From NCBI GenBank assembly GCA_910585555.1, contig CAJUFU010000003.1, positions 1 to 64,000 of the forward strand: a DNA stretch of 64,000 bases, read 5' to 3'. The notes under the pieces are model-generated. The model saw only the letters and a program-made list of their open reading frames with translations. It made no database searches and had not been told where the DNA came from. Below, in pieces: positions 40,954 through 52,330 of the stretch. The first letter of the stretch is position 1, and each line of letters opens with the position of its first letter. The stretch is from an uncultured Lachnospiraceae bacterium (GTDB lineage: Bacteria > Bacillota > Clostridia > Lachnospirales > Lachnospiraceae). The position numbers and the translations under genes are program-made.

Positions 40954-42268
40954 GCACAGATCTCCTTATCAGGGCCTTAATCTCGCCCGCCAAATATAAT
41001 GAACCGACAATATACACCCTATCCTTGTCCTCCCTTTGGGATAACAGTTTCGTAAACGCGGCCTCCAACGTGTCATAGGCTCTGACACAGATCCCTGTAT
41101 ACTGTCCAAACGAATCTTCTAATGTCTGAAGCGGCAGTGCACGCTCCTCTGAAAGGGCCGCCAGGCCAATCTCGTCAAATAATCCGGAACCGGCAAGTGC
41201 CTGCGCCGCCTTTCTGTACTGTTTGTCCCGCACCATGGAAAAGAGCAGTTTTCTTCTTCCTGTGACAGGATGTGCTCTTACTGTCTCTAAAAAAGCCTCT
41301 ATCCCATCTATATTGTGGGCGCCGTCCAAATACACACCCGGAAAAATTTCTTCCATCCTGCCTTCCCAAAAAGTCTCCCTGATGCCGTCTTGCAGAGTTT
41401 TCGCCGTAATGCGTGTATCTGCAAGCAGCCCAAAAGCCGTTGCTGCCAAAGAAACATTTTCAATCTGATAAAGTGCAGATGTGGACACAGTAAAACCAAT
41501 ATAATCATAATAGTTTAAATGAAGAGAAAAATCAATTGTTTTATCCAGAATCTTTATTTCTTTTATCGCAGCTCTTTCTACCGGAAACGTTTCCGAACCA
41601 ATTCGAGACGCAGTTTCCTCTATGACACGTGCCACCTCCGGCTGTTTGACCGGATAGACCACCGGCACACCCGGACGTAAAATCCCTGCCTTCTCCCCTG
41701 CAATCCGGGTAAGCGTCTCCCCCAGATATTCCATGTGATCATAGCCAATGGATGTGAGAATGCAGAGCTTTTTGTTTGTTACCACATTGGTGGCATCCAG
41801 CCTGCCTCCAAGACCGGTCTCTAAGACCACATACTCCACGTTCCTCTTTTCAAAAAGCACCATGGCCATAAAGAAAAGAAATTCAAAAAAAGTAGGATGA
41901 TAAGAGATCGCCTGCAGCTCCTTGGGCATATCGTCTAAATGACTCTTTACAATATGAAAGGACTCCAAAAAAGCCTCCTCTGTGACCATTTCGCCATCGA
42001 TCACGAACCGCTCCCGCATGGTCACCAGATGGGGGGAGACAAACATCCCGCAGGAAATCCCTGCTTTTCGCAAAACAGTCGATAAATAGGCACAAACGGA
42101 ACCTTTTCCATTTGTGCCTGCCACGTGAAGTATTTTACAATTCTGGGCCGGATATCCTAAATGCGCCAGAAACTTCTCTGTATTGTCCATACTGTTTTTT
42201 TTCGTAAATTTCGGGGTAGCGCTGATATACTCCTGCGCTGCCCCGTAACCATCAATCTGTTCTGTCAT
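40940..42268 (-). CDS. folC: Folylpolyglutamate synthase/dihydrofolate synthase
   Basis: A 442-residue Mur-ligase-type enzyme that adds glutamate to dihydropteroate and folates. The ATP-binding P-loop is HVAGTNGKGSVCAYL (near residue 49), then FVSPHLVTMRERF, the metal-binding region TGLGGRLDATNVV, ITSIGYDHMEYLG and DGAHNIDGIEAF. The length is normal. It is 19 bp after the FapA gene and overlaps a short downstream gene. Confidence 0.96.
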   Translation of the reverse strand: MTEQIDGYGAAQEYISATPKFTKKNSMDNTEKFLAHLGYPAQNCKILHVAGTNGKGSVCAYLSTVLRKAGISCGMFVSPHLVTMRERFVIDGEMVTEEAFLESFHIVKSHLDDMPKELQAISYHPTFFEFLFFMAMVLFEKRNVEYVVLETGLGGRLDATNVVTNKKLCILTSIGYDHMEYLGETLTRIAGEKAGILRPGVPVVYPVKQPEVARVIEETASRIGSETFPVERAAIKEIKILDKTIDFSLHLNYYDYIGFTVSTSALYQIENVSLAATAFGLLADTRITAKTLQDGIRETFWEGRMEEIFPGVYLDGAHNIDGIEAFLETVRAHPVTGRRKLLFSMVRDKQYRKAAQALAGSGLFDEIGLAALSEERALPLQTLEDSFGQYTGICVRAYDTLEAAFTKLLSQREDKDRVYIVGSLYLAGEIKALIRRSVHDQF

Positions 42269-42287
42269 TTTCCTGCTTCTTTCGCCG

Positions 42288-43844
42288 TTAATTGTGTATG
42301 ATCACCGAGCCCTCGATAATCCCCTTGTCTGCGGTGTATTTCATAAAGCAGGTATTTCTGTCCATGATCATCTGTTCTGCATTGATACTGATGACCACGT
42401 TTCGGTAAAGATTCCCGTCTACCTTGATATAAGATTCTCTGCCCTGCTCCATGGACGCTTCCAGTTCTTCCCGCTGCTTGCCTATCCTATCCAGTTCTGC
42501 AAAGTATTCATCCTTTAAATGGTTCCACTGAGAAAGACTGGTTTCTGTTGCAGCTGCGCCATTCCCTCCGCGCTTGCGCTTCTCACGAAGCGCCTCCGTC
42601 ATGGTTTCTACCAATTTAGAAAGCCTTGCCTGAATCTCTGCCTCCTTACGTCTGATTTCCAAAAGCATCTCAAAAGACTCTGGCTGATAGCCACAGTGCA
42701 GTATGGTCTTGACCTCCACATCGTTGCCGGCCGTCATGGCTTCAATACTCTTGAGCGCATGTACCTGCCCGCCGATGATAGCGCCTTTCTTACCACTGGT
42801 AATCACCTTATCCTTGGCTGACACCTTGGAATTTAAGATGACATTGGACTGAACGATGCCGCCGGCCTCCACCGTCGTATTTTCGATAAATTCCGCGAAC
42901 ACATTTCCTCTTGCCGCTATCTTGCCGCCGCCCTGTATCCCCCGGGACAAAAGCACGTCACCGCCTGCAAAAAGAGAAGCGCCGCCTGTGGTTCCATGTA
43001 TCTCTATATTACGTCCGGCACGGATTGTAACGCCGCCGTCCACATTTCCATTGATGATCACATCACCAAAAAACTCTATCTTGCCGGTGATTGCATCCAC
43101 GTCACCTATGATTTCATGAACATTCTGGATATCAATCTTACCGTCTTTCACCTCTATTTTACCATCATTGAGCGCATAATATACGCCGTTCTCTCTGGTA
43201 ATACCCTTGCCTCGCATAGGCGGAAGGTCTCTGGCCAATGTGGCTTTTAACACAGTACCGCGAACCGTATAACCATCCACTCCCGGTACGGCATAATGAT
43301 AGACTGCTACCTTATCGCCCTTATGCACGTTCTGCAGCGCACTCATACTGGAATAGTCCACCGTACCGTCATCCCGAATCACCGGACCCACATGCTCTTC
43401 CGGAGAAAAAAGGTACTCAAAATAACCGTCCTGCCCCGGCACTGCCTCCTGTCCCTTCGCCACCAGAATTTCTCTGTCATATACTTTCTTCTTAACCATA
43501 GCAGAAAGATTAGAACTGTGAAATCCTTTGATGACACCATTTAGTTCCAGATAATCTTCCAATTCCCGCTTGGTATACACCTGTCCTTCTTCCGGCGGTG
43601 CCAAATAGAGCCACGCTGTCATATCGTCATCTTCCACACGCAGATAAGTACCTTCTGCCAGTTTGGTCTCAATATGGGGTTTATTCTCTTCTTCCGGCAG
43701 TTCCTGAACAGCTGCCTGTAACACTTCTCCTACCTTTGATGCCGTTACCGATGCTGCCGGAGGCAGACCTTTTGCCTTGTCTAACGCCGCTTTGAGCTTT
43801 TCCAGCTGTTCTGATGAAAGATTTGCTGCGGCCACGTGACTCAC
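42288..43844 (-). CDS. FapA family (DUF342) polymer-binding-like protein
   Basis: A 518-residue FapA/DUF342 protein. The N-terminal third is a mixed domain (YLRVEDDDMTAWLYLAPPEE). The centre is a right-handed beta-helix read as glycine-rich turns (GDVIINGNVDGGVTIRAGRN, IEIHGTTGGASLFAGGDVLL, IAARGNVFAEFIENTTVEAG), and a helical coiled coil (about 410-475) precedes a short end. The family was earlier linked to cell-surface or polymer regulation; clostridial members are of unclear function. It sits between valS and folC. Confidence 0.88.
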   Translation of the reverse strand: MSHVAAANLSSEQLEKLKAALDKAKGLPPAASVTASKVGEVLQAAVQELPEEENKPHIETKLAEGTYLRVEDDDMTAWLYLAPPEEGQVYTKRELEDYLELNGVIKGFHSSNLSAMVKKKVYDREILVAKGQEAVPGQDGYFEYLFSPEEHVGPVIRDDGTVDYSSMSALQNVHKGDKVAVYHYAVPGVDGYTVRGTVLKATLARDLPPMRGKGITRENGVYYALNDGKIEVKDGKIDIQNVHEIIGDVDAITGKIEFFGDVIINGNVDGGVTIRAGRNIEIHGTTGGASLFAGGDVLLSRGIQGGGKIAARGNVFAEFIENTTVEAGGIVQSNVILNSKVSAKDKVITSGKKGAIIGGQVHALKSIEAMTAGNDVEVKTILHCGYQPESFEMLLEIRRKEAEIQARLSKLVETMTEALREKRKRGGNGAAATETSLSQWNHLKDEYFAELDRIGKQREELEASMEQGRESYIKVDGNLYRNVVISINAEQMIMDRNTCFMKYTADKGIIEGSVIIHN

Positions 43845-43950
43845 CTCACTTTCTTCATTATATTTATATCTTTTCTCTACATTCCGTAAAACGTAACCAA
43901 ATTACCCTATATATAACTTTACACCAAAACTTTGCAATTTTCCACCCCTT

Positions 43951-43994
43951 AAAGAAAATTCCTTTGGAATCTTTATTCCGTGGGAATTTTCTTT
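43951..43994 (-). terminator. Hairpin after valS
   Basis: A 12-bp perfect stem (AAAGAAAATTCC with GGAATTTTCTTT) about 23 bp beyond the valS stop. The 3' arm on the minus strand is U-rich but no separate T-run follows, so it may be a weak terminator or a processing or stability hairpin between valS and the FapA gene. Confidence 0.5.
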
Positions 43995-44016
43995 GCTTAA
44001 CGGGCTTATTGTATTG

Positions 44017-46716
<2,700 letters not shown>

Positions 46717-46794
46717 GTTATTTCCTCCTTCTTCATCTGCCGGCTGCGCAGACAAAATACAAACCGATGTCTGCCCTGCCCGTTATAGGCGCAC

Positions 46795-47134
46795 AAACGC
46801 CCTCTGCCATACTCTGGCAAAGGGCGTAGATACGCGGTACCACCTTCATTTATCACTCAGCAAATCCCGGCTGGCCGACGGACTCATTTCCATGCACTTC
46901 CATCAACAGCAGTCCGGATTCTATCCGTTAACGGGGATAAAACGTGCGCGCCTACTGTCATCTTGGTCTGTACAGATGCTTCAGCGCACCGGCTTAAGAG
47001 CCACCTTCCACAATTCCTCTCCGAAGAAATCTTTCAGCTTACGATTTCTCTCTCTGGCGGCGGTACTTGTGTACTCCTCTCTGTCATCGCCTTTGTTGTC
47101 TTACGATTAATAACTGCCTGTTTCTACTGCAATT
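46795..47134 (-). ncRNA. T-box leader of valS
   Basis: An untranslated leader of about 340 bases. The T-box core GGTGGTACCGCG (complement of 46833-46844) is followed by a terminator hairpin (stem arms at 46799-46810 and 46815-46826). Upstream are T-box stem I features, including AGAGAG and a GCTG loop near 47040-47050. Uncharged tRNA should favour the antiterminator and let transcription reach valS. I could not place the specifier codon with certainty; valine is assumed from the gene. Confidence 0.92.
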
Positions 47135-47140
47135 ATTAAT

Positions 47141-47169
47141 ACTATAGACAATGAATGGGGTTTTGTCAA
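47141..47169 (-). promoter_or_regulatory. Sigma-A promoter of the valS leader
   Basis: On the minus strand TTGACA (47164-47169), a 17-base spacer and TATAGT (47141-47146), a near-consensus vegetative promoter directly upstream of the T-box leader. It lies just before the stop of the GH66 gene. Confidence 0.85.
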
Positions 47170-47223
47170 TTGAATTTTTGATGTTGGATTTCCCTGCTGC
47201 CGGATTTTGCGCATCGCTTTCCA

Positions 47224-48939
47224 TCATAGCTTTCCTCTCATATACACGATCGCCCAAACCACCACTTCCGGAAGCACATACCGTACATACTTCCCCTTTT
47301 CATCCGTCAGATACTCATAAGGCAGTCTGTAACTTTCACTGTCTGGCAAATCCGGGCTTGCATAGTAGATACCTTCTATCTCACCGTCTACCGCCACGGT
47401 ACAGACGATATCTTTCTGCGCCACAGGCATTTCCTTCCCCTTATTCCAGTAATCCTCCTGACAGCCGCACAGATTAATATAGGAAAGTAGTTTATACGCT
47501 TCGCTCTCCCGAACGGTAAGCCACAGTTTCCCGCTCTCCCCGTAAGCGCTCCAATTCTCTGCGCTACACTGGTACTCATAATTATCCCATCCCATATGTG
47601 TCATGGTCACATCCACAAGCTGCGCATCATAAAACAGATGCAGATAGCGCACCATGAAATCATAGTACCGGCGCATTTCTGCCGCCGTCTTTTCTTCCAT
47701 CACGCTGTAATCTCCATAATATCCTTGTGTGAGGACACCGTTCTTTTCCCCCAGCAAAAGATGATAGGCTCCATTTGTAACCATGACCGCCGTCAGAATG
47801 CGTGCACAGCACGCCGCCCGCTCTGGGGACTCTTTACGAAAAGGCTCCAGATAGGCCGCCAGGATAACCGGTTTTTGATTCTGCACCAGCTGCTTCGCCT
47901 CCAGAATCAACTGCTTGATATGATGATAACGTTCATAGGGCGGCCATACTTCGATATAAACCGCTTTCACCTCATGCCGTGCCGTCTCGGCCACAGGCCA
48001 GTTTCCTACATTATTAAATAGCAGATAAGGTTCCCTTCCTGTTTTGGCAAGTTCCCGGTATGTCTCGTCTATCAGACTGCCGAATTCCTTCTGCAGACTT
48101 ACCCTGGTATAATCGCCCTCCAATCTGGAAAAAGCGGTCTTTGGAAAGCCGTAGGTATCCATATGGATTCCTGTAAACCCCATCTTTTCCATGGCATCGC
48201 GGTATTGTCCGGTCAGATGCCGCCTCCAGGGCGAACCTTTCTGTATATTCATGATGTAGAACCTATCGATAAACCGGAACACTTCCCCGTTGGCGTTATA
48301 GAATGCCAGCTCTTGGTGTTGATCATAGAATTCCTTTGACGCGGCATAGACGGCACCGTAGGCAATGGCTTGCATCCCATAACGCTCTGCCTGTGCGATT
48401 TTCTCCCGAACCGTTTCCGAATGAATGGGCTTTCCCATCATATCTTCATAGTCCTCAGCCTCCGATACGAGACTGTCATGCCGATAAGACCAATCATAGA
48501 ACTGCACCATATTGATGTGGTATTTCCTGAGCTGTTCCATCGCCCCATTGGTCTTATCTTTGGCAGTAAAATCACTGACAAACCCATACCGCAGGGATTT
48601 TCCCGGTTCCTTACACACATCAAAGGCGGTCTCCAGCACAAGCTCATCACCCGCCCCGTATATAACAGCCCGCACCCCGAAACCTGCAAACAAAACGTCA
48701 TACCGTCCAATGCTGATCTTCGTCTCAGGCTCTAACCGAGCTGCTTCCACCGTGCGCACTTCCCGTTCCAGACAATATACATGAACCAGCGCCCTGTTAT
48801 ACCGCTGCCGTTCACACACTTCCGTCTGTTCCAGACAAAGCCACACCTCTTCGTTTGTTAAATACTGCGCTTTCAGAGGATATAAATCCATATCAATAAC
48901 CATACCCTTTCTCTTATGATTCCATACCCTATCTGCCAT
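47224..48939 (-). CDS. Glycoside hydrolase family 66 (dextranase/cycloisomaltooligosaccharide type)
   Basis: A 571-residue GH66 protein. The (beta/alpha)8 region begins near residue 135 with LRYGFVSDF and HINMVQFYDWSYRHD. Candidate catalytic residues are the Asp in GIHMDTYGFPK and the Glu in AVYIEVWPPYERYHH, and the C-terminal part is beta-rich. GH66 enzymes cut alpha-1,6-glucan or transglycosylate it into cyclic isomaltosides. There is no signal peptide, so it acts inside the cell on imported oligosaccharides. GGAG lies 7 bases before the ATG. It is 39 bp after the inner permease gene of the ABC importer and is the enzyme of the locus. Confidence 0.9.
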   Translation of the reverse strand: MADRVWNHKRKGMVIDMDLYPLKAQYLTNEEVWLCLEQTEVCERQRYNRALVHVYCLEREVRTVEAARLEPETKISIGRYDVLFAGFGVRAVIYGAGDELVLETAFDVCKEPGKSLRYGFVSDFTAKDKTNGAMEQLRKYHINMVQFYDWSYRHDSLVSEAEDYEDMMGKPIHSETVREKIAQAERYGMQAIAYGAVYAASKEFYDQHQELAFYNANGEVFRFIDRFYIMNIQKGSPWRRHLTGQYRDAMEKMGFTGIHMDTYGFPKTAFSRLEGDYTRVSLQKEFGSLIDETYRELAKTGREPYLLFNNVGNWPVAETARHEVKAVYIEVWPPYERYHHIKQLILEAKQLVQNQKPVILAAYLEPFRKESPERAACCARILTAVMVTNGAYHLLLGEKNGVLTQGYYGDYSVMEEKTAAEMRRYYDFMVRYLHLFYDAQLVDVTMTHMGWDNYEYQCSAENWSAYGESGKLWLTVRESEAYKLLSYINLCGCQEDYWNKGKEMPVAQKDIVCTVAVDGEIEGIYYASPDLPDSESYRLPYEYLTDEKGKYVRYVLPEVVVWAIVYMRGKL

Positions 48940-48978
48940 TCATCTGCTCCACAGATACGCAAAACCATGCAAAGAACG

Positions 48979-49803
48979 CTAACCTTTTAATGCGCCGTCC
49001 GTCAATCCCCGCATCAGGTTTTTCTGGAAAATCAGAAATACGATCACCACAGGCACGATGGCGATAACGGCCGTTGCCGCCATAATGTTCCACTTAGCCC
49101 CTGCAAACTGTTGGAAATAGATTGACAGCGCCTGGGGCACATTATGCTTGGCCCGGTCCTGCAAGAAGAACGCCGCCTGCGCATAATTATTCCATATACC
49201 AAAACCATTCAGAATCACCACCGCCGAGACAGAGGGTTTGAGCAGCGGCAGAATAATCTTCCAAAACACCTGCATATGGCTGCACCCGTCAATGACAGCC
49301 GCCTCCTCCAGTTCCATGGGCAGCGCCCTGATAAATCCGGTAAAGACAAAAACTGCCTGAGGAATTGCCAGCGTGGCGCACACACACGCCATCCCCCACA
49401 AGGTATTCACGGCCCTAAGCTTAATCATAAGCCCATAAAGCGGGACCGTATTGATAATGCCCGGCACCATCATACAGCACAGGAATACCATGTAAACCAT
49501 CCGGTTAAACCTATTTGTGCATCTCGCAACCGCATATCCCGCCATGGCTCCTAAAACCACAATCAACAAAAGGGCCCCTGCGGTGATTATGCCGGAATTA
49601 AGCATGGCGTGTCCGATCTGCGACTGTTTCCATCCATCGGGAAAGTTGGGAAAATAGAAATCCGGAATGAACATATTTCCATCATAAAAATTGCGTCTGG
49701 GCGTATTCAATGCCAGAATCAACAATATCCCAAAAGGCGCCAGACACAGCATACTGATCAGGGCAATCACGAGATACCGCAGCCCGCAGAGTACTTTTTT
49801 CAC
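48979..49803 (-). CDS. Carbohydrate ABC transporter permease (MalG-like)
   Basis: A 274-residue permease with six membrane helices and the EAA loop EEAAVIDGCSHMQVFWKIILPLLKPS typical of the CUT1 family. It ends with the usual FLIFQKNLMRGLTDGALKG. It pairs with the upstream permease (start codon 2 bp away) and the lipoprotein. The ATPase subunit is not in this locus, so a shared MsmK/UgpC-type ATPase is probably used. Confidence 0.94.
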   Translation of the reverse strand: MKKVLCGLRYLVIALISMLCLAPFGILLILALNTPRRNFYDGNMFIPDFYFPNFPDGWKQSQIGHAMLNSGIITAGALLLIVVLGAMAGYAVARCTNRFNRMVYMVFLCCMMVPGIINTVPLYGLMIKLRAVNTLWGMACVCATLAIPQAVFVFTGFIRALPMELEEAAVIDGCSHMQVFWKIILPLLKPSVSAVVILNGFGIWNNYAQAAFFLQDRAKHNVPQALSIYFQQFAGAKWNIMAATAVIAIVPVVIVFLIFQKNLMRGLTDGALKG

Positions 49804-49804
49804 C

Positions 49805-50674
49805 TTAATCTTCCTCCTTCTTTCTCATCAGCCACGAAGATGCCGCCACAGGCACCAATACAATCAAAAACAGAATAATTGCCACAGCGACAGAATATCC
49901 TGTCTTGCTTCCATAGCACATCCGCATGATATAAATACTCAATGTCTCCGTCTGGTATCCGGGTCCGCCTCCCGTAAGAGACATCACGATATCAAATACG
50001 GACAGAGAGCCGATAATATTGGTGATCACATTAATCCTGATGGAGGGTCCCAGCAGAGGCATCGTCACATGCAGGAAACTGTCAATCCAGCGCGCGCCGT
50101 CTATGGTCGCCGCCTCATACAGCTCTTTGGAGATTCCCTGCAGTCCCGCCAGATAAATCACCATCGTCATACCGGCATACTGCCATACGTTAACCAATAT
50201 GATCACCAAAAGGGCACTCCCGTAACTTCCCATCCAGTTGCCAAACCATTCCGGGTGCCCCAATCCCTCAAAAAAGTAATAGAGAAACCCTCTCCCCGGC
50301 TGCAATAAAAAGTACCATATGTATCCCATGATCAATGGGCTGATGATTGCCGGCATATAGATACACATACGGGCGATGGATTTCCCTTTAAAATCCGAAT
50401 TCATCAACAGGGCATAAAGCAGCCCCACTATATTTAAAAGTGGGGCGCTGCCGAGCGTAAACAGCACGGTTGTCTTAATATCTGACAATGCCCTTTGATC
50501 ATGAAAAAAGTCAATGAAATTCTTTAGTCCCACAAAATGCGCGGCTTTGATTCCGTCCCAGTCTGTAAAGCACAGGCCAATTCCCTTTATAAGCGGATAG
50601 ATAAAGAACACTGCATAAAGCGCAAAGGCCGGAACTGCCATAAATTGATGTAACCCAATCTTTCGGCTTTTCAT
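49805..50674 (-). CDS. Carbohydrate ABC transporter permease (MalF-like)
   Basis: A 289-residue permease with about six membrane helices and the EAA motif YEAATIDGARWIDSFLHVTM. The N-terminal FMAVPAFALYAVFFIYPLI is typical of the MalF/UgpA branch of CUT1. The start at MKSRKIGLHQF has AAAGGAA upstream; a start six codons earlier is possible. It lies between the binding protein and the MalG-like permease. Confidence 0.94.
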   Translation of the reverse strand: MKSRKIGLHQFMAVPAFALYAVFFIYPLIKGIGLCFTDWDGIKAAHFVGLKNFIDFFHDQRALSDIKTTVLFTLGSAPLLNIVGLLYALLMNSDFKGKSIARMCIYMPAIISPLIMGYIWYFLLQPGRGFLYYFFEGLGHPEWFGNWMGSYGSALLVIILVNVWQYAGMTMVIYLAGLQGISKELYEAATIDGARWIDSFLHVTMPLLGPSIRINVITNIIGSLSVFDIVMSLTGGGPGYQTETLSIYIMRMCYGSKTGYSVAVAIILFLIVLVPVAASSWLMRKKEED

Positions 50675-50733
50675 GTCACATTCCTTTCCCATTTATCTGC
50701 CTCTCCAGAGCTTCCCATTCTCTGGTTCCGGCC

Positions 50734-52104
50734 TTAAATCCCATCGTTCCACGCATCTGCATAAGCTTGGGCGAACTGTTCAGGCGTATACTGTCCTGCA
50801 AATAATCCCTGCAGCATCCTGCCCGCGTCGTCTCCCGAGAATCCGGCAGGTTTCTCGTTGGTGTACCCGATATTGACCGCATTTTCCAAAGCGGCGGCAA
50901 CTTCGTCCGCAACTGCCTCCGGCGCCCAATTGGCCGTCACATCCTGAAAGGCACTGGGTGCTTTGGCCACCTCGCAGTACTTCTGCTGATTTTCCGGCAG
51001 GAACAAGAAATTCATAAACTCGATACATTCTTCCTTATGCTCCGTGGTCGCGGAGATTGCGTAGCCTGAATCTTCCGCACTCAGTACCACCGGTGAGGAA
51101 CCCGGCATATACGCCGGATAAGGCGCAAAACCAATCTTGTCCGCCATCTCCGGTGAAGCCTCCAGCACACTGGAAATTGCCCACATGCCATTGCTGAACA
51201 TAGCCGTCTTTCCGCTGACAAAATCCTGCACACAGTTATCATTGGTAGCCGTCAGAACGTCTTCGTTGATCAGGCCCTTATCCTGCAATGCCTTCATACG
51301 TGTCGCAAAAACAGCCATCGGCCCGTCACTGTCCCCAAATTTCAGCTCCTCCTGCCGATTCTCCAACATGGCTTTCTTCGCCTCAATCGTCCCGAGCTCT
51401 GATTTCACATATCCATGGGGGATAAACTCAATCAAATGTCCCAGATGCCATGCCTCGCTTCCGAAAATAAACCACGGAACCACATCCGGCTTCTCGGTCT
51501 TGATTTTCGTAAGCATTGCCTCAAATTCATCCCACTGATCAGGAAATTCCGCAATGCCTAATTCGTTAAACATCTCTTTATTATAGAAAAATCCTGCCAT
51601 CGTCATGTTGGTACACACCCGATAGGTCTTGCCTGTCTTGACATCCGTACACGCCGCCTTCATATCCGGAGACATACGATCCCACCATGCGCTCTGGTCG
51701 GAAATATCCATATATTTCCCCTCATCCACGAATCCCTGTTCATAAGTGGTCATAATATCCGGCACCTCGCCCGATGCAAACTTAACCTTGATAATGTTGC
51801 TGGCATCCTTCTGGTATTCCTGCTCCACCGTAATCCTGTCCTGTGACTTATTAAAGTCATCGATGATCTCATTCATCACATCGATTGTCTCAATCTTACC
51901 TGTGAACAGTTTGATATTCACCTTCTCCCCGCTGTCCGTCTTTTGGGCAGCTTCCTGTTTGTCCTGCGCGCCTGCATCGTCCTGCGCCTGCGTGCCTGCC
52001 CCGTTATCTTTTACAGGCTGACCTGCCGCATCACCACAGCCTGTCAAAATCCCCGCTGTCATAACTGCAGCCAGAAACAACGCCGTTACCTTTTTCCTTC
52101 TCAT
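50734..52104 (-). CDS. Extracellular sugar-binding lipoprotein
   Basis: A protein of about 456 residues, solute-binding protein family 1. It has a lipoprotein signal (RRKKVTALFLAAVMTAGILTGC; Cys near residue 23), a Gln/Asp-rich spacer (about 25-55) and the periplasmic-binding fold with ITVEQEYQKDASNIIKVKFA and GKTAMFSNGMWAISSVLEAS. It should capture the oligosaccharide for the two permeases downstream. GGAGG is upstream of the ATG, and a GTG two codons earlier is the alternative. It is divergent from the YesM/YesN pair, which probably controls it. Confidence 0.94.
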   Translation of the reverse strand: MRRKKVTALFLAAVMTAGILTGCGDAAGQPVKDNGAGTQAQDDAGAQDKQEAAQKTDSGEKVNIKLFTGKIETIDVMNEIIDDFNKSQDRITVEQEYQKDASNIIKVKFASGEVPDIMTTYEQGFVDEGKYMDISDQSAWWDRMSPDMKAACTDVKTGKTYRVCTNMTMAGFFYNKEMFNELGIAEFPDQWDEFEAMLTKIKTEKPDVVPWFIFGSEAWHLGHLIEFIPHGYVKSELGTIEAKKAMLENRQEELKFGDSDGPMAVFATRMKALQDKGLINEDVLTATNDNCVQDFVSGKTAMFSNGMWAISSVLEASPEMADKIGFAPYPAYMPGSSPVVLSAEDSGYAISATTEHKEECIEFMNFLFLPENQQKYCEVAKAPSAFQDVTANWAPEAVADEVAAALENAVNIGYTNEKPAGFSGDDAGRMLQGLFAGQYTPEQFAQAYADAWNDGI

Positions 52105-52330
52105 ACGCACATCTCCTCCTTCATATCTGGTTCATTACAATTATCCTGTATGGACGGCTTTTCACGCTTATGACATATGCCATCCTGTACTGTGCTCTCA
52201 TCTTAGCATCTATTTTCTTTGTATAAAATACCATATATTTTGGATTATAGTTCCAGTTTTTTGTATATATCATCTAATACTTGCTATTTCTCCATGTGTG
52301 CTCGATAATGAACACAGGAGGAAAATATCT